From Manis javanica (lineage: Eukaryota > Chordata > Mammalia > Pholidota > Manidae), in NCBI RefSeq assembly GCF_040802235.1, contig NC_133172.1:58287613-58351612 (forward strand): a stretch of DNA of 64,000 nt, read 5' to 3'. How positions within the stretch are numbered: the first letter of the stretch is position 1; each line of letters begins with the position of its first letter. The notes under the pieces were generated by a model, which saw nothing but the letters and a program-made list of their open reading frames with translations, was not told the DNA's origin and ran no database searches. The translations under genes were made by a program, and so were the position numbers. Of the stretch, positions 62,601-64,000 are shown one piece after another.

Positions 62601-63286
62601 GTCATTTTGAAATCCTGCATCATGATATTGGAAAGACCATAGTTTTGCTACTAGAAATCAAATCGTTTTCCAGATATTTTATGATACTCTTTAGCCAAGT
62701 TAATATTTACTTATCTAACTCTAATAATAAATGTTGCCTCCCCCACTGTTGCCTTCTCCTTTCAGATTGGCTGCTATGCATCTATGAGAAAGAAAATCTA
62801 TGCCATGGGCGGAGGATCGTATGGAAAACTGTTTGAATCTGTGGAGTGTTACGACCCAAGGACCCAGCAGTGGACTGCTATATGTCCACTAAAAGAGAGA
62901 AGGTGAAAGGACGTGGCCATGGGCTTTGTAGATTCCCCTTCACTTGGTGTTTGCTTCTTTCTTCCATGTGAACCTTTTATTTGACTTAGTATTTGGTTTC
63001 TATAAAATTAAACAAATAACCCATTTCTCAAAAAAAGGAAGACCTGTGTATTCATGAGGCACTGACTATTGCAGAGTTAGCGCAAGCATACGAGGAGTCA
63101 GGGACTTGGGTCATAGGTTGTAAGTTAACACCTAATACGCTCTGTGTGGCCTTCCAGATTTGGAGCGGTAGCCTGTGGCGTTGCCATGGAGCTGTATGTA
63201 TTTGGGGGCGTCAGGAGTCGTGAGGACATCCAGGGGGGAGAGATGGTCACTTGCAAGTCTGAATTCTACCATGATGAGTTTAAAAG
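17641..63286 (+). CDS. GAN: GAN, gigaxonin (BTB-BACK-Kelch CUL3 adaptor), coding exons 1-9, 3' end missing
   Basis: The spliced product is about 500 codons and reads as gigaxonin (KLHL16). Known role: a cytoplasmic adaptor whose BTB domain binds CUL3 and whose Kelch propeller recruits intermediate-filament proteins for ubiquitination; loss in humans causes giant axonal neuropathy. Seen here: BTB in exons 1-3 (about residues 20-127), BACK in exons 3-4 (about 130-235), and Kelch blades from exon 4 onward, each with a GG motif ([44 protein letters not shown]) and a later Trp. Exon lengths are 167, 115, 351, 218, 122, 113, 150, 137 and 129 bp; every junction keeps phase and uses AG/GT. The start has a strong context (G at -3, G at +4). 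Family members are about 597 residues, so the final exons (10-11 in human) lie beyond 64000. No frameshift or stop was found. Intron 1 is about 26 kb; intron 2 is about 10 kb, of which about 8 kb is a retrotransposon. Confidence 0.97.
18231..19930. other. GAN intron 1, 5' part, no recognised element
   Basis: Mostly unique-looking intronic sequence after the CpG island. A weak MIR-like stretch may lie around 19430-19570 and an L2/MIR 3'-end-like stretch around 19205-19315. No gene was seen. Confidence 0.4.
19931..20239 (+). mobile_element. MER2-like (Tigger) non-autonomous DNA transposon, nearly complete
   Basis: The element begins CAGTTGACCCTTGAGCAAC and ends with the inverted match GTTGTTCAAGGGTCAGCTG, both terminal inverted repeats present. 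TA dinucleotides flank it (19929-19930 and 20240-20241), as expected for TcMar integration. It has no transposase. Family name from memory of the MER2 termini. Confidence 0.85.
20242..22482. other. GAN intron 1, no recognised gene
   Basis: 20270-20370 weakly resembles MIR in reverse. The rest, to the L1 at 22483, looks unique. Short open frames have no family resemblance. Confidence 0.4.
22483..22903 (-). mobile_element. L1 3' fragment, antisense, with 13-bp TSD
   Basis: gattgtcatagga occurs at 22470-22482 and 22904-22916. Between them is antisense L1 ORF2 C-terminal sequence starting after a T-rich tail, including the coding signature [20 protein letters not shown] on the minus strand. 5'-truncated. 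Confidence 0.9.
22917..29610. other. GAN intron 1, middle, no recognised gene
   Basis: Largely unique-looking sequence with an 18-T run near 29010. Possible L2-like scraps occur at about 25780-25960 and 26560-27000 ('ggtttcactttatggttaat'), low confidence. I see no exon-like block with paired splice sites and a recognisable protein. Confidence 0.4.
29615..29830. repeat. hAT-type DNA transposon fossil (tentative)
   Basis: The order 'cagaaatattttaggttttt', 'aggcctcacatgttctctgt' and 'atagtttgtcagccgctgat' resembles a common hAT fossil with 'aaatattttaggctttgcgg' and 'gtagtttgccgacccctg'. Edges are approximate. Confidence 0.45.
30380..30800 (+). repeat. L2 LINE fossil
   Basis: Forward L2-like order with 'ccaccgttgctgctgctta', 'ctgacaggaccc'-type words and 'ctcactggtccctccacc'. 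Diverged. Confidence 0.5.
31000..31800 (+). mobile_element. Old L1 (L1M-type) 3'UTR
   Basis: Sense L1M 3'UTR landmarks: 'gggacattgtacagaataat', 'gtcaaggtcttgaaagacg', 'aagaactgtcacaggttgg', 'attggatcgcagaacagc' and 'ttttgataattgtgctacc'. No open frame. Confidence 0.75.
31830..32300. promoter_or_regulatory. Isolated CpG-rich block in GAN intron 1
   Basis: About 470 bp of very high GC with many CpG, set in AT-rich intron about 14 kb from exon 1. There are GC-box-like runs and long open frames on both strands, an expected effect of GC richness. No protein family was recognised. Candidate alternative promoter, enhancer or GC-rich repeat; function unknown. Confidence 0.45.
33885..34310 (-). repeat. 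L2 LINE fossil
   Basis: Reverse-complement L2 with 'gagcagtaaacaaatcgaag', 'tccctgttttcatggatg', 'gggctgctctttggaggtg' and 'gaacattccagacaggagc'. 32300-33885 and 34310-35028 contain nothing I recognise. Confidence 0.65.
35029..35260 (-). mobile_element. Old L1 3'UTR fragment, antisense
   Basis: 'gactttattttttagagtag', 'aggttcacagaaaaattg', 'aaacttcccatagaccctct' and 'cccagagcccatagttta' in the order of an L1ME-type 3'UTR. Confidence 0.7.
35261..37139. other. GAN intron 1, no recognised element
   Basis: Open frames at 35450-36420 have no family resemblance and no conserved motif that I can see. Sequence looks unique. Confidence 0.4.
37140..37400 (-). mobile_element. Old L1 3'UTR fragment, antisense
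   Basis: 'ttctttttattgaggtgaaa', 'cataatgattcagtatttgc', 'agaacatccatcagcatac' and 'gtacattatatcctcatta' match the usual L1 3'UTR order. Confidence 0.75.
37470..37630. repeat. MER5-like hAT fossil
   Basis: 'gtggtctggagaccagagg', 'gttaccaatgcagactcgg', 'gcctgagagcg'-type words and 'cgttgagaagccctgtac' fit the MER5/Charlie pattern. Confidence 0.55.
37790..38090 (-). repeat. L2 LINE fossil
   Basis: 'ataactattgaacatctatt', 'ctctggcctccaagcactta' and 'aaacctcctgtgggcctgg' in reverse-L2 order. 38090-39880 shows nothing firm. Confidence 0.6.
39880..40620 (-). mobile_element. Old L1/HAL1-like fossil, antisense (tentative)
   Basis: A long T-rich stretch with words such as 'ttggctggttataaaaatct' and 'tttccttcagaattttgaaa', seen in antisense L1/HAL1 ORF1-side sequence. 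Strongly decayed; family uncertain. Confidence 0.4.
40681..41632 (+). mobile_element. Copy A of the ERV-derived, poly(A)-tailed element (plus strand)
   Basis: A segment of retroviral 3' sequence: env-downstream region (40681-41250), a (TAA)n tract, a polypurine tract aagggagaaa at 41291-41300, then an LTR-like U3-R starting TGTGGG at 41301, AATAAA at 41596-41601 and an A-tail from about 41620. It stops at the poly(A) site instead of continuing into U5, so it is a copy of a polyadenylated RNA and not an integrated provirus. The flanks 'aaaaatatatatcac' (about 40665) and 'aatatatatatttcac' (about 41655) look like a TSD enlarged by a TA repeat. It is about 95% like the inverse of 44086-45015 by eye. 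Confidence 0.8.
41250..41291. repeat. (TAA)n microsatellite before the ERV polypurine tract
   Basis: About ten ATA/TAA units. The inverted copy has the same repeat, shorter, at about 44418-44445, so it was part of the element. Confidence 0.9.
41628..41664. repeat. (TA)n microsatellite after the A-tail
   Basis: A run of TA units directly 3' of the A-tail of copy A, probably grown from the target site. Confidence 0.9.
42540..43440 (+). mobile_element. Old L1 (L1M-type) ORF2 end and 3'UTR
   Basis: Sense L1 landmarks: 'gaggacatacatgtggccac', 'gggaaatgcagattacaacc', 'aacctagaaacagcccagag', 'ggaatattatgcagcagaaa'. It ends about 300 bp before GAN exon 2. No open frame. Confidence 0.8.
43747..43861 (+). 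CDS. GAN: GAN exon 2: middle of BTB domain
   Basis: The acceptor is TTTCTTAG|GACAAAG and the donor CAG|GTACGA. The exon completes Arg56 and encodes [11 protein letters not shown] through IFSGQ, residues 57-94. It is 115 bp, so skipping it would shift the frame and destroy the CUL3-binding domain. It sits between two roughly 0.93-kb inverted copies of an ERV-derived repeat (40681-41620 on plus, 44089-45015 on minus). Confidence 0.97.
44089..44408 (-). repeat. ERV LTR-like U3-R segment, copy B
   Basis: 320 bp from TGTGGG to the poly(A) cleavage point, the same length as 41301-41620 in copy A. It includes three short tandem-like units 'catgtaagaa' / 'ctatgtaaga' / 'catgtagga' (in sense). U5 and the CA end are absent, as expected for a copy of an RNA 3' end. 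Confidence 0.7.
45042..45491 (-). pseudogene. Endogenous retrovirus env TM-subunit remnant
   Basis: A 149-codon open frame resembling a gamma-/alpha-type retroviral transmembrane subunit. Visible: an N-glycosylation site near 31-33, a heptad region leading to LQN at 52-54, a cysteine motif at 69-77 in which the first of the two adjacent cysteines is glycine, a conserved FNLSD-type stretch at 78-82, a Trp-rich membrane-proximal segment (109-117) and then a hydrophobic stretch (about 118-137). There is no surface subunit, cleavage site or fusion peptide in frame, so it is a fragment. Its first Met is arbitrary. It travelled here as part of the chimeric L1. Confidence 0.75.
45736..45899 (-). other. 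Linker between L1 tail and ERV sequence
   Basis: About 150 bp of unrecognised sequence ending in a second A-rich run on the minus strand ('cttaataaaaatt' then As). It may be another transduced flank, which would make two successive read-through events. Confidence 0.4.
45900..46271 (-). repeat. L1 3'UTR and internal A-rich tail
   Basis: After the ORF2 stop, the minus strand runs through the pyrimidine/purine-rich L1 3'UTR into an A-run and GAAA repeat (plus strand: CTTT repeats and T-run, about 45898-45932). No AATAAA sits just before the tail; only ATTAAA-like words do. Confidence 0.8.
46272..50146 (-). pseudogene. L1 ORF2 (endonuclease-reverse transcriptase), broken
   Basis: The span is about 3.9 kb, the expected size for a roughly 1,280-residue ORF2p. 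The endonuclease half is one open frame, 50146-48848, with [37 protein letters not shown] and [10 protein letters not shown]. After that the frame breaks near 48850. Reverse transcriptase blocks follow in shifted frames: [60 protein letters not shown] and the catalytic FADD (about 48010). The C-terminal part (46807-47190 and 46272-46559) is separated by a foreign patch at 46529-46583. There is also a 15-bp tandem duplication at 48570-48599. Some single-base breaks might be sequencing error. Confidence 0.9.
50312..51235 (-). CDS. L1 ORF1 protein, intact (307 residues)
   Basis: Encodes an RNA-binding, trimer-forming chaperone that coats L1 RNA in the cytoplasmic retrotransposition particle. Visible parts: an N-terminal region ([13 protein letters not shown]), a coiled coil at about 35-115 containing three tandem 11-residue units of [11 protein letters not shown] type, an RRM with [13 protein letters not shown] (about 145-157), and a C-terminal domain with [15 protein letters not shown] and [19 protein letters not shown]. 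Length is normal for mammalian ORF1p (human about 338). The start ATG is at 51235 and the frame is undamaged, so the insertion is fairly young. It lies antisense to GAN. An intact frame does not show that it is expressed. Confidence 0.92.
   Translation of the reverse strand: MKRQNYRQTKITETTPEKQTDLTSLPEKEFKIKIMNMLTEMQRKMQEQWDEMQRKMQEQWDEMQRKMQEHWDEVRREITDVRKEITEVKQSLEGFISRMDKMQEAIEGIEAREQEHIEADIERDKRISRNETTLRELCDQDKRNNIRIIGIPEEEERGKGIESLFEEIIAENFPKLGEEIIEQTMELHRTPNRKDPRKTTPRHIVIKMARIKDKERVLKAAREKKVTYKGKPIRLTSDFSTETLQARREWHDILNAMKQKGLEPRILYPARLSFKYDGGIEQFPDKQKLREFASHKPPLQGILQGLL
51236..52058 (-). promoter_or_regulatory. L1 5'UTR (internal promoter region)
   Basis: About 820 bp, GC-rich with CpG clusters, between ORF1 and the 5' end of the element at the TSD. 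It contains two imperfect copies of a roughly 60-bp block (51561-51622 and 51747-51808; shared words ccctttaag and aaaagcact) about 186 bp apart, plus A-runs at 51660-51677 and 51805-51816. Known of the family: L1 5'UTRs drive L1 RNA and may have antisense promoter activity. Confidence 0.75.
52073..54087. other. GAN intron 2, 3' part, no recognised element
   Basis: Unique-looking sequence between the L1 5' end and exon 3, with a short (TG)n near 52823-52836. No gene was recognised. Confidence 0.5.
54088..54438 (+). CDS. GAN: GAN exon 3: end of BTB and most of BACK domain
   Basis: The acceptor is CTTACAG|ATCCGG and the donor AGAAAG|GTACCT. The exon is 351 bp (117 codons, phase 0 to phase 0), residues 95-211. 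It carries [18 protein letters not shown] and the BACK core with [16 protein letters not shown] and [16 protein letters not shown]. Exact skipping would keep the frame but delete both domain halves. Confidence 0.97.
54439..56279. other. GAN intron 3, no recognised element
   Basis: 1.8 kb of unique-looking sequence. Small open frames show no family resemblance. Confidence 0.5.
56280..56497 (+). CDS. GAN: GAN exon 4: end of BACK, linker and start of Kelch propeller
   Basis: The acceptor CTTCTGCAG|GTCCAC follows a strong pyrimidine run, and the donor is AGAGT|GTAAGT. It encodes residues 212-283 plus two bases: [18 protein letters not shown], the linker, then the first Kelch strand IVTVGGEER. 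The exon is 218 bp. Confidence 0.97.
56711..56832 (+). CDS. GAN: GAN exon 5: Kelch blade 1
   Basis: The acceptor is TTCCTTAG|TTCACGG and the donor TCAGCAG|GTACCA. It completes Val284 and encodes [17 protein letters not shown] through [11 protein letters not shown], ending one base into codon 325. The exon is 122 bp. Confidence 0.96.
56833..58259. other. GAN intron 5, 5' part, no recognised element
   Basis: An open frame at 57141-57497 has no recognisable motif or paired splice sites. I see no gene. Confidence 0.45.
58260..59200 (-). mobile_element. Old L1/HAL1 ORF1 fossil, antisense
   Basis: The minus strand has ORF1-like coding remnants, for example [15 protein letters not shown] and [15 protein letters not shown]. 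Heavily decayed. Edges are approximate. Confidence 0.65.
60177..60692 (-). mobile_element. L1 3' fragment, antisense, inserted in the exon 6 polypyrimidine tract
   Basis: tctttgattt occurs at 60167-60176 and again at 60693-60702, bracketing a (TTTA)n tail and about 500 bp of antisense L1 3'UTR and ORF2 end. It is the same subfamily as 1891-2210. The right-hand duplicate is followed directly by TTGCAG and exon 6. Before insertion the pyrimidine-rich 'cttgtctgtcttctttgatt' lay against the AG; it is now over 500 bp away. Confidence 0.85.
60709..60821 (+). CDS. GAN: GAN exon 6: Kelch blade with FVFGGQDEN
   Basis: The acceptor is GATTTTTGCAG|AAGG and the donor AATGAG|GTAAAA. The exon is 113 bp, residues 325-362, with [14 protein letters not shown] and WTALPPMNE. 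Only about 16 bp of non-L1 sequence separates the acceptor from a truncated antisense L1 (60177-60692), so the branch-point region is L1 sequence. Confidence 0.96.
60930..61150 (+). repeat. L2 LINE fossil in intron 6
   Basis: 'gcccacctttgctccatctg', 'tcaggacctctgccagatac' and 'ccttctctgtgaggcctccc' follow L2 order. Diverged. 61150-61726 shows nothing recognised. Confidence 0.6.
61727..61876 (+). CDS. GAN: GAN exon 7: Kelch blade with ILGGEDGEK
   Basis: The acceptor is TCTTTCCAG|GCACGA and the donor AGAAAG|GTGAGA. The exon is 150 bp (50 codons, phase 0), residues 363-412, with [19 protein letters not shown] and [12 protein letters not shown]. Confidence 0.97.
61877..62765. other. GAN intron 7, no recognised element
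   Basis: About 0.9 kb of unique-looking intron ending in TTCTCCTTTCAG. Confidence 0.5.
62766..62902 (+). CDS. GAN: GAN exon 8: Kelch blade with AMGGGSYGK
   Basis: The acceptor is CCTTTCAG|ATTGGC and the donor GAGAG|GTGAAA. The exon is 137 bp, from residue 413 into codon 458. It encodes [17 protein letters not shown] and [13 protein letters not shown]. The GTGAAA donor is the weakest of the set but keeps frame and agrees with the protein. Confidence 0.96.
63158..63286 (+). CDS. GAN: GAN exon 9: Kelch blade with VFGGVRSRE; last exon in window
   Basis: The acceptor is CCTTCCAG|ATTTGG and the donor AAAAG|GTGAGT. The exon is 129 bp and encodes [17 protein letters not shown] through [10 protein letters not shown], ending two bases into the next codon. 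The reading continues in exons beyond 64000. Confidence 0.96.
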
Positions 63287-63479
63287 GTGAGTATGAATGT
63301 CTCACAGCTTCTGTGGCTTTTCCTTTATGCTTTCAAGCTCAGGTTTTAGCTTTGTTTTGTTTTCAAGGTACTTCACTGAACTATCGCATCTGTTTGGTAG
63401 GTATGTGTAACGCACACTTGATGTTTATTCAGTGACTTCAGAAGTTACTTAAAGGAAAACCATAAAAATGTGTTTCCAA

Positions 63480-63790
63480 AGCACAGATCAGACCTTGACA
63501 CTTAGTTGCTTAGCAACTGTTCATTGGCTACTATGGCTTTTAGGAGAAGTTTAAACTCCTTAACCTAGTGCATATGGTCTTTTGTGATTTGACCTTTGTT
63601 CTTTCAGCTATTATTAACTGGGTCACACTGAGTGACATCTTCCCCCCAGACGTGGTATGATTATCTCAGCTCTGTTTTTGTACTGTTCTTTTTGCCTAAA
63701 ATTTCCCTTCCCACTTTCATCCAGTTTTTAATTTGGCCTCTTCCAGAACTCTGCTTGATTATCATACCTAGACAAAGCCTTCTCATGTGA
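63480..63790 (+). repeat. L2 LINE fossil in intron 9
   Basis: 'agtttaaactccttaacc', 'tgtgatttgacctttgttc', 'ttttgcctaaaatttccc' and 'ggcctcttccagaactctg' in forward L2 order. The window ends in unrecognised intron sequence. Confidence 0.65.
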
Positions 63791-64000
63791 TTCCCGTTCC
63801 CCAGTCTGTGACCCCGTCACACCGTGTGCATGCCTCTCGGGGTGTCACTGTTAACCCTGAGCACCGTCGGGGTGAGGTCCAGTTCGACCGACTTTGGATC
63901 CTAGTTTCAGCATCGTACCTTTTCTGTATTAGACACTTGATTGTGTGGATTGTTGATTCAGTGGATGAAATGTGGTGTCAGAGGTTTTTAAGCATCTGCC

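Noticed and set aside
1-64000. CRISPR array, operon or bacterial mobile element
   Set aside because: No spaced direct-repeat array and no bacterial gene; the DNA is mammalian.

Overview
This is nuclear DNA of a placental mammal. It carries long introns with canonical GT/AG splice sites, a CpG-island promoter, ancient mammalian repeats (MIR, L2, old L1, a MER2-like DNA transposon) and younger L1 insertions with target-site duplications (TSDs). No Alu, B1/B2, carnivore tRNA-Lys SINE, Bov-tA/BovB or equine SINE is visible. The young L1 3' ends and the ERV-derived tail sequence resemble repeats I recall from pangolin (Manis) genomes. That species guess is memory-based and unverified; 'laurasiatherian-like placental mammal' is the safer statement.

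The only protein gene I can support is GAN (gigaxonin, KLHL16), on the + strand. Nine coding exons lie at 17641-17807, 43747-43861, 54088-54438, 56280-56497, 56711-56832, 60709-60821, 61727-61876, 62766-62902 and 63158-63286. All join in frame through canonical splice sites and give about 500 codons (BTB, BACK and most Kelch repeats). The last part of the protein (roughly 97 residues, by comparison with the family) lies beyond the window. Gigaxonin is a substrate adaptor for the CUL3 ubiquitin ligase that controls intermediate-filament turnover.

Layout: 1-17.0 kb is upstream intergenic DNA made mostly of nested L1, MIR and L2 fossils, with no recognised gene. 17.0-18.2 kb is the GAN CpG island, promoter and exon 1. 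17.8-43.7 kb is intron 1, holding a MER2-like transposon, L1 and L2 fragments and an isolated CpG-rich block at 31.8-32.3 kb. 43.7-54.1 kb holds exon 2 and intron 2; the intron is dominated by one roughly 8-kb antisense insertion. 54.1-63.3 kb has exons 3-9 closely spaced, and 63.3-64 kb is the start of intron 9.

The most unusual structure is that 8-kb insertion (44070-52058). It has a single 14-bp flanking duplication. Read on the minus strand it runs: L1 5'UTR, intact ORF1, broken ORF2, L1 A-rich tail, then about 1.6 kb of endogenous-retrovirus sequence (env TM remnant, polypurine tract, LTR ending at its own AATAAA), then a poly(A) tail. It looks like an L1 that read through into an ERV and was retrotransposed as a chimera. 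A second, 5'-truncated copy of the same ERV tail lies in the opposite orientation at 40.7-41.6 kb, so GAN exon 2 is bracketed by roughly 0.93-kb inverted repeats. Another L1 (60177-60692) has inserted inside the polypyrimidine tract of exon 6. A smaller L1 at 15172-16099 also seems to carry a 3' transduction.
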